Origin: Paraburkholderia youngii | Lineage (GTDB): Bacteria > Pseudomonadota > Gammaproteobacteria > Burkholderiales > Burkholderiaceae | Assembly: GCF_013366925.1 (NCBI RefSeq) | Contig: NZ_JAALDK010000001.1 | Coordinates: 5,578,001 to 5,642,000 of the forward strand | Reading direction: 5' to 3' | Length of the DNA: 64,000 nt | Shown: piece by piece, positions 8,931 through 21,957 of the stretch | How positions within the stretch are numbered: the first letter of the stretch is position 1 | Layout: each line of letters begins with the position of its first letter | Notes under the pieces: generated by a model | Told to the model about the DNA's origin: nothing | The model's input: the letters and a program-made list of their open reading frames with translations, nothing else | Database searches by the model: none | Program-made: the position numbers and the translations under genes

Positions 8931-8937
8931 CAGAATT

Positions 8938-9028
8938 TGGCGGAAAGGGTGGGATTCGAACCCACGGTACGGGGAAACCGTACGCCTGATTTCGAGTCAG
9001 GTACATTCGACCACTCTGCCACCTTTCC
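8938..9028 (-). tRNA. tRNA-Ser(CGA)
   Basis: 91 nt including an encoded CCA. The acceptor arms GGAAAGG and CCTTTCC pair, with discriminator G. The anticodon stem-loop is CCTGA-CTCGAAA-TCAGG, giving anticodon CGA, which reads UCG. There is a long variable arm (GTACGGTTTCCCCGTAC) typical of serine tRNAs, and a T-arm GTGGGTTCGAATCCCAC. It lies about 200 bp downstream of serS on the same strand, with its own terminator. Confidence 0.96.
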
Positions 9029-9227
9029 GGGTATTCCAACTCGCTGCTGCTTCGTCGGATCCAAGCGGGCCGTTGCTTGGGAGAAAAAGATTATAAAACA
9101 GCTGGAATCAGTTTTCCAAGTCCCTCGACGAAAAAACTTCCAAATTTTTTTTCCGAGAGGCCTGGGTGCCGGCAGCGGCACCGTCAGAAACGCGACGATA
9201 CCGCGCCTGCGCACATGCCGGTGACGC

Positions 9228-11901
<2,674 letters not shown>

Positions 11902-12125
11902 GACGTTTTGGGGATAATCTCGGCTTTCCGGGTACGCACCGCGTTCGAGCGGCGCCGCGCAGGACAAGCGCAAAGCCCGCGCACTGCCGCAATCAGAGGC
12001 AAGAACGCGGGCAACGTCCTGCATTATGACAGTGACGGCGACGGCGCGATGGCCGACCCGGCGCGCCGCCAGCGCATAAATTCACAGCAGAGCTTCACCG
12101 CACCACCAGGAGGAACACACATCAG

Positions 12126-13442
12126 ATGGCTCAAGATTCTGTCGCCGGCCAAGCCGGCTCCACCTACGCGCCGCTCTCGCCGGTGCCCGACGCGCGCCGC
12201 GCGTTCCGTACCGGCGACGCGTTCGCCCTGTGGTTCTCGCTCGGCATCGGCCTGCTCGTCGCCCAGGCGGGCGCGCTGCTGGTGCCGGGGCTGTCGCTGC
12301 CGCATGCGCTCGTCGCGATCGTGCTCGGCAGCGTGATCGGCGTCGTGTTGCTCGCGCTCGCGGGCGTGATCGGCACCGACACCGGGCTCGCGGCGATGTC
12401 GTCGCTGCGTCCGACGCTCGGCGTGCGCGGCGCGTCGGTGCCGGCCGTGCTGAACATGGTGCAACTGGTCGGCTGGGGCTCGTTCGAGGTAATCGTGATG
12501 CGCGATTCCGCCGATGCGCTCGCGAAGCAGGCTTTCGGCCTGTCGATGCCGCTCGTGTGGACCGTGATCTTCGGCCTGCTCGCAACCTTGCTCGCGATCA
12601 GCGGCCCGCTGTCTTTCGTGCGGCGCTTTCTGCGCAAGTGGGGGATCTGGCTGCTGCTCGCGGGCGCCGCGTGGCTCACGTGGAACCTGCTCGCGCGCCA
12701 CAATCTCGCCGATCTGATGCAGCGTCCCGGCACCGGCGAGATGTCGTTCGGCGGCGCGGTCGACCTCGTGGTCGCGATGCCGCTGTCGTGGCTGCCGCTG
12801 ATCGCCGATTACACGCGCTTCGGCCGCCGCGCCGGCGAGACGTTCCGCGGCACGCTGTACGGCTATGGCATCGCGAACATCTGGTTCTATGCGCTCGGCG
12901 CGGTCTATGGCCTCGCGGCCGGCGGCGGTGATGCATTGCTGACCGGCGCGCTCGCGCAAGCAGGCGGCGGGTTTGCGCTGCTGCTGATCCTGATCGACGA
13001 AATCGACAATGCGTTCGCCGATATCCACTCGGCCGCGGTGTCGACCGGCACGTTCTGGACGCGGGCGAGCGTGCCGTTGCTGTCAGGCGCGTTCGGCGCG
13101 CTGTGCACGCTGATCGCGCTGCTCGTGCCGATGGCGAAGTACCAGAATTTCCTGCTGTTGATCGGCTCGGTATTCGCGCCTCTGTTCGGCGTCGTGCTGA
13201 TGGATCACTTCATCGTGCGCAAGCGTCGCATCGATGCCGCGGTGCTCGCCGATGTGCGCGGCCGCTACGGCTTCTCGGGCGGCTGGCACCTGAGCGCGTT
13301 CGTCGCATGGGCGATCGGCATCGCCTCGTATCAGGTGATCAATCAATGGCTGCCGAATCTCGGCGCGACGCTGCCGTCGCTCGCGATCGGTGCGGTGTGC
13401 TACTACGTGTTCGTATCGGCGCGCAAGACTGCGTATGCATGA
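12126..13442 (+). CDS. cytX: NCS1-family permease, probable hydroxymethylpyrimidine transporter CytX
   Basis: A 438-residue, roughly 12-helix inner-membrane transporter of the nucleobase:cation symporter-1 family. Recognisable parts are the N-terminal FRTGDAFALWFSLGIGLLVA, the GWGSFEVIVM helix, PLSWLPLIADYTRFGR and the PLFGVVLMDHFIVRKR loop. The resemblance is closest to CytX-type proteins linked to thiamine-precursor uptake, but no TPP riboswitch is visible upstream and no thi gene is adjacent, so the substrate is tentative (another pyrimidine or purine is possible). A strong SD (AGGAGG near 12108) sets the ATG. It is oriented opposite to rarA and lolA, and interrupts that conserved pair. 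Confidence 0.75.
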   Translation: MAQDSVAGQAGSTYAPLSPVPDARRAFRTGDAFALWFSLGIGLLVAQAGALLVPGLSLPHALVAIVLGSVIGVVLLALAGVIGTDTGLAAMSSLRPTLGVRGASVPAVLNMVQLVGWGSFEVIVMRDSADALAKQAFGLSMPLVWTVIFGLLATLLAISGPLSFVRRFLRKWGIWLLLAGAAWLTWNLLARHNLADLMQRPGTGEMSFGGAVDLVVAMPLSWLPLIADYTRFGRRAGETFRGTLYGYGIANIWFYALGAVYGLAAGGGDALLTGALAQAGGGFALLLILIDEIDNAFADIHSAAVSTGTFWTRASVPLLSGAFGALCTLIALLVPMAKYQNFLLLIGSVFAPLFGVVLMDHFIVRKRRIDAAVLADVRGRYGFSGGWHLSAFVAWAIGIASYQVINQWLPNLGATLPSLAIGAVCYYVFVSARKTAYA

Positions 13443-13491
13443 GCGCATTAGTCTAAGCGCGTTGCGTTAGACGCGGCCGCCAGAAAGTAAC

Positions 13492-13522
13492 AAAGACCTG
13501 CAGTGCAATTGCAGGTCTTTTT
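13492..13522 (+). terminator. Intrinsic terminator after cytX
   Basis: AAAGACCTGCA and TGCAGGTCTTT form an 11-bp stem with a 7-nt loop, followed by a short T-run, 50 bp past the cytX stop. It may also serve the converging small gene. Confidence 0.8.
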
Positions 13523-13559
13523 ATGACCTGAAACCGTCAGCCGCTGTTCGCGCCGCCGG

Positions 13560-13787
13560 CTATTTTTTCGCGGCTTTGCGCCGACGCGATTCGACCTTTC
13601 GACACAGGTCCGTGAGCAGCCAACGGGCGACGGTCTCGGGCCGGTTCGGTGCGTACGACGCGAATTTGCTCTCGTTCGCGAAGTGGACGACGACGGTGCC
13701 CGTCATGACGCGATAGGTTCCGGCATAGTTCACGCCGTCCAGTTCCACGCTGAGCGCGTGGGTGGTTTCATATTCCGCTAAAGTCAA
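13560..13787 (-). CDS. Small hypothetical protein (75 aa)
   Basis: A 75-residue soluble protein: a beta-rich N-terminal part (HALSVELDGVNYAGTYRVMT, then GTVVVHFANESKFASYAPN) and a basic C-terminus (CRKVESRRRKAAKK). No family is recognised. The only start that includes the whole frame is a TTG at 13787. No good SD is seen, so the start is uncertain. Codon use is compatible with a real gene. It converges with cytX. Confidence 0.5.
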   Translation of the reverse strand: MTLAEYETTHALSVELDGVNYAGTYRVMTGTVVVHFANESKFASYAPNRPETVARWLLTDLCRKVESRRRKAAKK

Positions 13788-13841
13788 GGTAAGAGCGATA
13801 TCTCAAAAACGAGACATTATCGCTACGATTTTTCGGAAGTC

Positions 13842-13869
13842 AAAAAAGATATGCAATTCGTTGCATATC
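13842..13869 (-). terminator. Intrinsic terminator downstream of the 76-aa gene
   Basis: On the minus strand a perfect 9-bp stem, GATATGCAA-CGAA-TTGCATATC, is followed by TTTTTTG. The stem is AT-rich but well formed. It lies 85 bp beyond the stop of the small gene at 13954-14184, and separates it from the next small gene. Confidence 0.65.
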
Positions 13870-13953
13870 AAAGTATTACCGACAGGTAACAATTGCGGTT
13901 TTCACCGGCGATCGAAATAATGTGCACCTTATATGCATAAAAAATCTATGGCG

Positions 13954-14184
13954 TTATTGCCGGTCGAGGGAAACCGACGGCGCGTCGGCAAAACGTTCAA
14001 GCGCGCGATTGCCTTCCCGATGGGCTTCGGCCTCATCGATAAAGGTTTTTTCGCTGTATGCCACGACCTTGAAACCACTTCCGGCTGACCGTGGAACCGT
14101 GATTCCCCAATGCCATCCGCCCTCCTGCTCGAATACATGGAGGGACGGCGACAAGCGTAACTCGTGTGAAGAAGACAATCTCAT
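13954..14184 (-). CDS. Small hypothetical protein (76 aa)
   Basis: A 76-residue protein beginning MRLSSSHELRLSPSLHVFEQ and containing GGWHWGITVPRSAGSGFKVV. It is followed by a helical tail rich in Glu/Arg (EAEAHREGNRALERFADAP). No family is recognised. ATG 14184 is preceded by a good SD (AAGGTGAGG) at the right spacing, which decides the start over the longer frame. It is followed by its own terminator. Its base composition is lower in GC than neighbouring core genes. Confidence 0.6.
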   Translation of the reverse strand: MRLSSSHELRLSPSLHVFEQEGGWHWGITVPRSAGSGFKVVAYSEKTFIDEAEAHREGNRALERFADAPSVSLDRQ

Positions 14185-14453
14185 GACATGCCTCACCTTT
14201 CCAGACATTCGAAGCGACAACCAGCTTCAATCAGTTTAGGCGTTATTTTGTTGCGTTGCAGCAAAAAATTGTTAGAGACTGTGCGCCCAATCCTGGAAAT
14301 GATCGTACGCGCTAACTCGGCCCATCAGCGATGGCGGTCTTTACAGTCTCGCACTAAATCATTACGTCTGCCGGCACGACGATTTGATTTTGATCGCGGC
14401 ACAGAGCGCGCATCCTGAGCAATCCACGCGCCTCGTGCCGCGCACAATAAAAA
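14185..14453. other. AT-rich interval upstream of the 76-aa gene
   Basis: About 270 bp, less GC-rich than the flanks, ending at the lolA terminator. It should contain the promoter of the small gene. No gene, tRNA or repeat is seen. Confidence 0.45.
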
Positions 14454-14476
14454 AGCCGCGCTCGACAAGCGCGGCT
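14454..14476 (-). terminator. Intrinsic terminator of lolA
   Basis: AAGCCGCGCT-TGTC-GAGCGCGGCTT followed by TTTTATT on the minus strand, 22 bp beyond the lolA stop. It closes the ftsK-lolA unit. Confidence 0.85.
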
Positions 14477-14498
14477 TCGCCGGCGCGCACCGCGCGAT

Positions 14499-15242
14499 TC
14501 ACCCGTTGATCACATCCGCGCCCTTCGGCACCGTGAACTTGAACGCATCGGACGGCAGTGGCGGATTTTTCTGGATGTTCGAGAACGTCAGCAGCGTGAC
14601 GTTGCCGAACACGTCGTGCAATTCCATCGCTTCCAGATTGCCGTCCTTGAAGCCGATGCCGACGCGCTCGAACTGCGTGTCCTTCGCCTTCGGCGTCAGT
14701 TCGAGCCAGTCGATGCCGGCTTTCATGCCCGCGTCGCGCAGCGTGAAATTCTTCTCCAGGTCGTTGCTGCCGAACAGGATCGCCGCCGGGCTCGCGCCGA
14801 GCGCGTTGCCGAGCGCGCGCACCGTCACCTGGTTCAGATCCTTGTCATAGACGAAGAGCTTGTCGCCGTCCGCCTGCAACAATTGCGAGTAGGGCTTCTC
14901 GTATTGCCAGATGAACTTGCCGGGCCGCGCGAACATGAACGTGCCGCTCGACGTGGTCGGCTTGCCCGGGTTCGCGGTGGACAGCGCGCCGCTCGCGCCC
15001 TGCGCCTTGCTCGGCGCGCGCACTTCCTGTTGCACGAAGGTGCCGCGCGCCGAATGGACCTGCGAGACAAAGGCCTTCAGTTGCTCGGTGCCGCTCGCGA
15101 ACGCGTGCGACGCAACGAGCAGCGACGCACCGATCGCGACACTGCCGGCGGCGCGCGCGATCTTGCGCATGCCGCGGCACACGCGCTCGCCGAGGCGGCC
15201 CGCTTTACGCTGTCGGGCATCCTGCCGCGCGATTGCTTGCAT
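14499..15242 (-). CDS. lolA: Outer-membrane lipoprotein carrier LolA
   Basis: A 247-residue periplasmic chaperone that ferries lipoproteins from LolCDE to LolB. After the signal peptide (core [20 protein letters not shown], cleavage near SHAFA) the mature part has the LolA pattern: [40 protein letters not shown] and [21 protein letters not shown] 15242 has a good SD (GGAGAAATACCT), so it is preferred although it gives a long basic n-region; ATG 15170 is the alternative. It lies 150 bp downstream of ftsK on the same strand. Confidence 0.93.
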   Translation of the reverse strand: MQAIARQDARQRKAGRLGERVCRGMRKIARAAGSVAIGASLLVASHAFASGTEQLKAFVSQVHSARGTFVQQEVRAPSKAQGASGALSTANPGKPTTSSGTFMFARPGKFIWQYEKPYSQLLQADGDKLFVYDKDLNQVTVRALGNALGASPAAILFGSNDLEKNFTLRDAGMKAGIDWLELTPKAKDTQFERVGIGFKDGNLEAMELHDVFGNVTLLTFSNIQKNPPLPSDAFKFTVPKGADVING

Positions 15243-15392
15243 AGGTATTTCTCCGTTGAATGAATTCGGTGATGGGCTGTGCCGGCTCGCCGCCCTCGCT
15301 GAACACAAAGGGACTGGCCCGGCGTCGAGCCGCAATAGCGCACAGGCGGTATACGCAGCGGCGCTCGCAATAGCCGCAATGGCTTGTTGCGG

Positions 15393-17702
15393 CTATTCCG
15401 CTTCGCGCGCCGGCGCCAGAATCTCGCGATTGCCGTTCGACGACATCGCCGACACCACGCCCGAATTCTCCATCTGTTCAAGCAGACGCGCCGCCCGGTT
15501 GTAGCCGATGCGCAGATGCCGCTGCACCAGTGAAATCGACGCGCGGCGGTTCTTCAGCACGACGTCGACCGCCTGGTCGTATAACGGATCCGACTCGCCT
15601 TCGGTGGACGCGGTTCCCGCCGAACCTTCGTCGCCCTCGCCGCTCACGCCGCCTTCGAGAATGCCCTCGATATAGTTCGGCTCGCCCTGCTCCTTGAGCT
15701 TGTCGACGACGCGATGCACTTCGTCATCCGACACGAACGCGCCGTGCACACGCACCGGCAAACCAGTGCCCGGCGGCAGATACAGCATGTCGCCCATGCC
15801 GAGCAGCGACTCGGCGCCCTGCTGGTCGAGGATCGTGCGCGAGTCGATTTTCGACGACACCTGGAACGCCATACGGGTCGGCACGTTGGCCTTGATCAAG
15901 CCGGTGATCACGTCGACCGACGGACGCTGCGTCGCGAGTATCAGATGGATGCCGGCCGCGCGCGCCTTCTGCGCGATTCGCGCGATCAGCTCTTCGACCT
16001 TCTTGCCGACGACCATCATCAGGTCGGCCAGTTCGTCGATGACGATCACGATGTTCGGCAAACGCGTCAGCGGTTCCGGATCGTCCGGCGTCAGGCTGAA
16101 CGGATTCGGCAGCTTCTCCTCGCGTTTGGTCGCTTCGTCGATCTTGTTGTTGTAGCCGGCGAGGTTACGCACGCCAACCTTGCTCATCAGCTTGTAGCGG
16201 CGCTCCATCTCGGCGACCGCCCAGTTCAGCGCGTGGCCCGCCTGACGCATGTCGGTGACGACCGGACACAGCAGGTGGGGAATGCCTTCGTAGACGCTCA
16301 TTTCGAGCATCTTCGGATCGATCAGGATCATGCGCACCTGCTCGGCGCTCGCCTTGTACAACAGCGACAGGATCATCGCGTTGATACCGACCGACTTGCC
16401 CGAACCGGTCGTGCCGGCGACGAGCAAATGCGGCATCTTCGCGAGGTCCGCGCACACCGGCTTGCCGCCGATGTCCTTGCCGAGACCCATCGTGAGCGGC
16501 GACGCGGCATCCGCATACACGGTCGAGCCGAGAATTTCGGACAGGCTCACGGTCTGACGGCGCTGGTTCGGCAGCTCCAACGCCATGTAGTTCTTGCCCG
16601 GAATCGTTTCGACGACGCGGATCGACACGAGCGACAGCGAACGAGCGAGGTCCTTCGCGAGGTTGACGATCTGACTGCCCTTCACACCGGTGGCCGGCTC
16701 GATTTCATAGCGCGTGACGACCGGGCCCGGATACGCGGCGACCACGCTCACTTCGACGCCGAAGTCCTTCAGCTTCTTCTCGATCAGGCGCGACGTGAAT
16801 TCGAGCGTGTCTGCGGAAATGGTTTCCTGCGCGGCGGGCGCGGGGTCGAGCAACGAGATGGGCGGCAGCGTGGAGTCGCCGGGCAGATCGGTGAAGAGCG
16901 GCACCTGGCGTTCCTTCTCGACACGCTCCGACTTCGCCGGCGTGGCGAGCGGCGGCACGATCACCACGGGCTCGTGCTCCTCGATGCGCACGCGGCCCTT
17001 CTCGACCTTGCCTTCGCGCTTCACGGCAGCCGCTTCGCCGAGCTTGCGATCGAGCCCGGCCTCGCGGCGCAGCTTCGCGAACGTCACCGCGGAAATGATC
17101 GATTCGCCGACCTTCTCCGCGACCGACAGCCACGAAAACCGGAAGTACAGCGACAACCCGATCCCCAGACCGAGCAGCAGCGCGAGCGTGCCGCCGGTGA
17201 AGCCGAGCGCATGCGAGATGCCGCGCGCGACGGCCTCGCCGATCACGCCGCCCGGCGCGCGCGGCAACTGCACTCTCAGCGACCACATGCGCAGCGCCTC
17301 GAGGCCGTTGCACGACAGCAGCACGAGCATGAACGCGAACGCGTCCGCGAGCCAGCTGACGCCGCGCGGCGCGTCGTCGTCCTGCGGCTCTTCGTTGCGG
17401 GTGATGCGCCGGTAGTTCGCGGAGATGTGGCGGCCGAGCAGCACGATCCACCAGTAGGCGGACAGGCCGAACAGCAGCAGCAGAATGTCCGAGGTCCACG
17501 CGCCGACGCGGCCCGCCCAGTTCGAGATATGGTCGACCTGCGCGGCATGGGTCCAGCTCGGGTCGTGCCTGCTGTAGCTGACGAGGGACATCAGCAGGAA
17601 CACGCCGAGGGCCACCTGCAGAATCCAGCGGATTTCGGTGAAGAGGCGCGACATGCGGTGCGGCAATGCCTGCGCGCTCGCGGTATAGGGAGCTTTTGCC
17701 AT
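15393..17702 (-). CDS. ftsK: DNA translocase FtsK
   Basis: A 769-residue septal DNA pump. There are four predicted membrane helices (around residues 27-42, 70-90, 118-135 and 170-187), a short Pro/Glu-rich linker (about 225-295), and a RecA-like motor with Walker A GTTGSGKS (430-437) and Walker [11 protein letters not shown] (551-560). The C-terminal winged-helix gamma domain ([20 protein letters not shown]) reads KOPS sites. It coordinates chromosome dimer resolution with division. The linker is far shorter than in E. coli FtsK, as is usual in this group. It is divergent from trxB. Confidence 0.97.
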   Translation of the reverse strand: MAKAPYTASAQALPHRMSRLFTEIRWILQVALGVFLLMSLVSYSRHDPSWTHAAQVDHISNWAGRVGAWTSDILLLLFGLSAYWWIVLLGRHISANYRRITRNEEPQDDDAPRGVSWLADAFAFMLVLLSCNGLEALRMWSLRVQLPRAPGGVIGEAVARGISHALGFTGGTLALLLGLGIGLSLYFRFSWLSVAEKVGESIISAVTFAKLRREAGLDRKLGEAAAVKREGKVEKGRVRIEEHEPVVIVPPLATPAKSERVEKERQVPLFTDLPGDSTLPPISLLDPAPAAQETISADTLEFTSRLIEKKLKDFGVEVSVVAAYPGPVVTRYEIEPATGVKGSQIVNLAKDLARSLSLVSIRVVETIPGKNYMALELPNQRRQTVSLSEILGSTVYADAASPLTMGLGKDIGGKPVCADLAKMPHLLVAGTTGSGKSVGINAMILSLLYKASAEQVRMILIDPKMLEMSVYEGIPHLLCPVVTDMRQAGHALNWAVAEMERRYKLMSKVGVRNLAGYNNKIDEATKREEKLPNPFSLTPDDPEPLTRLPNIVIVIDELADLMMVVGKKVEELIARIAQKARAAGIHLILATQRPSVDVITGLIKANVPTRMAFQVSSKIDSRTILDQQGAESLLGMGDMLYLPPGTGLPVRVHGAFVSDDEVHRVVDKLKEQGEPNYIEGILEGGVSGEGDEGSAGTASTEGESDPLYDQAVDVVLKNRRASISLVQRHLRIGYNRAARLLEQMENSGVVSAMSSNGNREILAPAREAE

Positions 17703-19095
<1,393 letters not shown>

Positions 19096-19282
19096 TCCGC
19101 TGATCCGCGGCGCCATACGGCGACACAATGTCGCGACAACGGGCGCGACAGTAAAATGACGGTGGCGCGCAGCGCTGCCGTCGTTGGCTCACGAAGGCCG
19201 CGGCTGCAATGCCGGCGGCCTTTGTCGTTTTTGCCGCCTCAGCTTCGCACCACCCACCGACCTCTCCGCCTGTATTGCCGAC

Positions 19283-20047
19283 ATGCCGAAGAATCAGCCC
19301 CATCCGAACGAACCGAAACGCCCGCAAGCCGCCCCGCGCCCCGCACCCGCAACAGCCGCGCCCGCCGTTGCGCCGAAGCTCGATCGCGCGTCCGGGCTCG
19401 CCGGACTCGGGGCGTTGCGTGAAGCGTTGAAGGGCGACGCCGAGCGGCGCGAGCGCGAACAGGCGGCGGCGCGAGCGGCGCAGCGCGAAGCGGCCGCCGA
19501 CGCCGATCTGTTCCGCCGCGAGATCGGCGAAGTCGCGCCGCTCGCGATTCCGCCACGTGCGACGCTCACGCGCAATCCCCCGCCGCCGCTGCCGGTGCAG
19601 ACGCTGCTCGATGAGGAAGCGGTGCTGCACGAAGCGATTTCCGATGAGTTCGACCCCGAAGTGCTGCTCGAAACCGACGAAACGCTGTCGTATTGCCGCC
19701 CCGGCGTGAGCCGCGACGTCGTGCGCAAGCTGCGGCGTGGCGACTGGATCGTGCAGGCGCAGATCGACCTGCACGGCATGCGGCGCGAGGAAGCACGCGA
19801 GGCGCTCGCGGAATTCATTCGCGAATCGGTCAAGCGCGGCCTGCGCTGCCTGCGCGTGATTCACGGCAAGGGTTTGGGGTCGATCGGCAAGGAGCCGGTG
19901 CTGAAAGGCAAAGTGCGCGCGTGGCTCGTGCAGAAAGCCGAAGTGATCGCGTTCTGTCAGGCGCGCCCGCATGACGGCGGCGCCGGCGCGGTGGTCGTGC
20001 TGTTGCAGCCGGGTTCGTTGCCGCCGCATACGAACCTGAAGGTCTGA
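19283..20047 (+). CDS. Smr-domain protein
   Basis: A 254-residue protein. A Pro/Ala-rich N-terminal segment and an Arg/Glu/Ala-rich predicted helix (about 55-90) precede a C-terminal Smr domain with the hallmark IDLHGMRREEAREAL and IHGKGLGS motifs. Smr domains, also found at the end of MutS2, bind or nick nucleic acid. Stand-alone proteins of this type (YdaL/SmrB-like) have been tied to RNA cleavage at collided ribosomes, but the role here is not known. ATG 19283 was chosen over upstream in-frame starts because the sequence before it is not family-like. Confidence 0.85.
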   Translation: MPKNQPHPNEPKRPQAAPRPAPATAAPAVAPKLDRASGLAGLGALREALKGDAERREREQAAARAAQREAAADADLFRREIGEVAPLAIPPRATLTRNPPPPLPVQTLLDEEAVLHEAISDEFDPEVLLETDETLSYCRPGVSRDVVRKLRRGDWIVQAQIDLHGMRREEAREALAEFIRESVKRGLRCLRVIHGKGLGSIGKEPVLKGKVRAWLVQKAEVIAFCQARPHDGGAGAVVVLLQPGSLPPHTNLKV

Positions 20048-20161
20048 GGTCGATTTTTTCGGCCGTCGTTCGTCGTGGGGTAAACGGCCAGCCTGGCCGT
20101 CGCGCGGTGGCTCTCGTCGCCACCGTGGATTCGTGCTGTGCAACCTTCAAAGGTGATCGCG

Positions 20162-20821
20162 ATGCCCCTGAAGCTTTATGCCCATCCGTTCTCGTCGTAC
20201 TGCCAGAAGGCCTTGACCGCGTTGTACGAAAACGGCACGCCGTTCGAGATGCGCGTGCTCGCGTACGACGACCCGCAGATCATGGCCGAATTCGCCGCGC
20301 TGTGGCCGATCAAGCGCTTCCCGGTGCTCGTCGACGGCGGGCGCACGGTGGTCGAGGCGACCATCATCATCGAATATCTGGGCCTGCAGTATCCGGGGCC
20401 TGTCGCGTTGTTGCCGGCCGACCCGCGCGCCGCGCTCGATGTGCGCATGTTGGACCGCTTCTTCGACAACTACATTTCGACGCCGCAGCAAAAGGTCGTG
20501 TTCGATAGCCTGCGTCCCGAAGCCGAGCGCGACGCGCGTGGCGTCGCCGATGCACGCGCGATGCTCGACACCGCTTATGCCTGGCTCAACCGCCACATGG
20601 CCGAGCGCGAATGGGCCGCCGGCGACAGCTTCAGCCTCGCCGACTGCGGCGCCGCCCCGTTTCTGTTCTACGCCGACTGGACGCATCCGATCGACTCCGC
20701 GTTCGCGCACGTGCGCGCGTACCGGCAGAGGCTGCTCGCGCGGCCGTCGTTCGCCCGCGCGGTCGACGAGGCGCGGCCGTATCGGCCGCTATTTCCGCTG
20801 GGTGCGCCAGACCGGGATTGA
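20162..20821 (+). CDS. Glutathione S-transferase family protein
   Basis: A 219-residue cytosolic protein with an N-terminal thioredoxin-fold domain (MPLKLYAHPFSSYCQKALTA, then FPVLVDGGRTVVEATIIIEY with the cis-Pro and the Glu that binds glutathione) and an all-alpha C-terminal domain (AAGDSFSLADCGAAPFLFYA). The catalytic position appears to be Ser/Cys (SSYC) as in beta or zeta-like GSTs. The substrate is unknown. The SD is modest. It lies just upstream of a LysR gene on the same strand, 130 bp apart. Confidence 0.88.
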   Translation: MPLKLYAHPFSSYCQKALTALYENGTPFEMRVLAYDDPQIMAEFAALWPIKRFPVLVDGGRTVVEATIIIEYLGLQYPGPVALLPADPRAALDVRMLDRFFDNYISTPQQKVVFDSLRPEAERDARGVADARAMLDTAYAWLNRHMAEREWAAGDSFSLADCGAAPFLFYADWTHPIDSAFAHVRAYRQRLLARPSFARAVDEARPYRPLFPLGAPDRD

Positions 20822-20951
20822 GCCGCGAGCGGCGGTGGCAGATTCGCGCGAACGGGGCACGGCAGACAACCTGATTTCGTGGCTGTAGACTTCCTGTCGT
20901 GTCGCAAGCCTGCCCCGCCCTTCTTTTGGCTCACCACCCACAAGGCACACC

Positions 20952-21872
20952 ATGGACCGTTTCGAAGCGATGGAGATCTTCACGCGCGTGGTCGAAGCGA
21001 ACAGCTTCACCAAGGTCTCGGAATCGCTCGATCTGCCACGCGCGAAGGTCAGCCGCACGATCCAGGCGCTCGAGGAACACGTCGGCGTGCGGCTCCTGAA
21101 CCGCTCGACGCGTCAGGTCAGCGTGACCGAAGACGGCGCGTCGTTCTACGAGCGCTGCGTGCGCATTCTCGCCGACGTCGCCGATGCCGAGTCGTCGCTA
21201 TCGAACAAGCGTGAGAATCCGGCCGGCACGATCCGCGTCGACACGTCCGGCACGCTCGCGCGCTCGCTGCTGCTGCCCGCGCTCGACGACTTCTACGAAC
21301 AATACCCCGCGATCGACGTGCGTCTCGGTCTCGCGGATCGCAACATCGATCTGATCCAGGACGGCGTCGATTGCGTGATCCGCATGGGCACGCCCGAAGA
21401 GTCGAGCCTCGTCGCGAAGCGCATCGGGCTTGCGCGCATCGTCACATGCGCGTCGCCCGCGTATCTGCAGAAGTTCGGCACGCCGACCACGCTGGCCGAG
21501 CTCGGCGAGCATCGCGCGGTCAACTACGTGTCCGCGCGCAGCGGCCGGACCTTCCCGTTCGAATTCGAAGTCGACGGCGAAATCGAGCGCGTCGCGATGG
21601 ACAGCACGCTCGCCGTCAACGACGGCTCCGTCTACATCACCGCGGGCGTGCTGGGCCACGGCATCATCCAGCCGTCGCGCTTCATGGTCGCCGAGCTGAT
21701 CGAGCAAGGCGCGCTCACGGAGATTCTCGGCAACTACACGAGCCCCGGCACGCCGCTGTCGATCCTGTATGCGCACCGCCGCAATCTGAGTTCGCGGCTG
21801 CGCGCGTTCATCGATTGGGTCGGCGAGCTCGCGCGCAGCAATCCGGATTTGCGTTTGCCAGAGTCGGCATGA
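20952..21872 (+). CDS. LysR-family transcriptional regulator
   Basis: A 306-residue LTTR. The N-terminal winged helix-turn-helix (MDRFEAMEIFTRVVEANSFT, then KVSRTIQALEEHVGVRLLNR) is followed by a periplasmic-binding-protein-like effector domain beginning GTIRVDTSGTLARSLLLPAL. The sequence type resembles the large CrgA/DsdC-like group of Burkholderia LTTRs that often regulate an adjacent oxidoreductase or transferase. The GST gene upstream is the nearest candidate, but they are in the same orientation, which is not the classical divergent layout. The target is unknown. Confidence 0.9.
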   Translation: MDRFEAMEIFTRVVEANSFTKVSESLDLPRAKVSRTIQALEEHVGVRLLNRSTRQVSVTEDGASFYERCVRILADVADAESSLSNKRENPAGTIRVDTSGTLARSLLLPALDDFYEQYPAIDVRLGLADRNIDLIQDGVDCVIRMGTPEESSLVAKRIGLARIVTCASPAYLQKFGTPTTLAELGEHRAVNYVSARSGRTFPFEFEVDGEIERVAMDSTLAVNDGSVYITAGVLGHGIIQPSRFMVAELIEQGALTEILGNYTSPGTPLSILYAHRRNLSSRLRAFIDWVGELARSNPDLRLPESA

Positions 21873-21891
21873 CGGCTGCAAAAAAAGCAAA

Positions 21892-21921
21892 AGCCCCACG
21901 CGCAACTGAACGCATGGGGCT
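21892..21921 (-). terminator. Intrinsic terminator of the gts operon
   Basis: On the minus strand AGCCCCATGCG and CGCGTGGGGCT pair, with a TTCAGTTG loop and one G-T pair, followed by TTTGCTTTTTTTGC. It lies about 35 bp past the gtsD stop, between the convergent LysR and gtsD genes. Confidence 0.8.
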
Positions 21922-21957
21922 CTTCTGAAGCGGCGTCTCTAGCGCGTATGCGACCGC

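Larger units (their letters stand above)
8198..8937. other. AT-rich gene-free region between the glycosidase gene and tRNA-Ser
   Basis: 740 bp, visibly richer in A/T than its surroundings, with no supportable gene. It holds two palindromes near the glycosidase start (8217-8232 and 8289-8306) and, at the far end, the tRNA terminator. CATATG occurs twice within 15 bp near 8704-8718. The position at the 3' side of a tRNA gene would suit an old integration site, but I found no repeat of the tRNA 3' end here. Confidence 0.5.

Noticed and set aside
8907..9224. A plus-strand frame containing a GFEPTVRGNRTPDFESG-type sequence
   Set aside because: It is translated across tRNA-Ser in antisense, a well-known spurious ORF.
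12025..12125. Possible TPP riboswitch upstream of the cytX-like gene
   Set aside because: The thi-box core (CUGAGA and ACCUGAUC-like elements) is absent; only an SD is seen.
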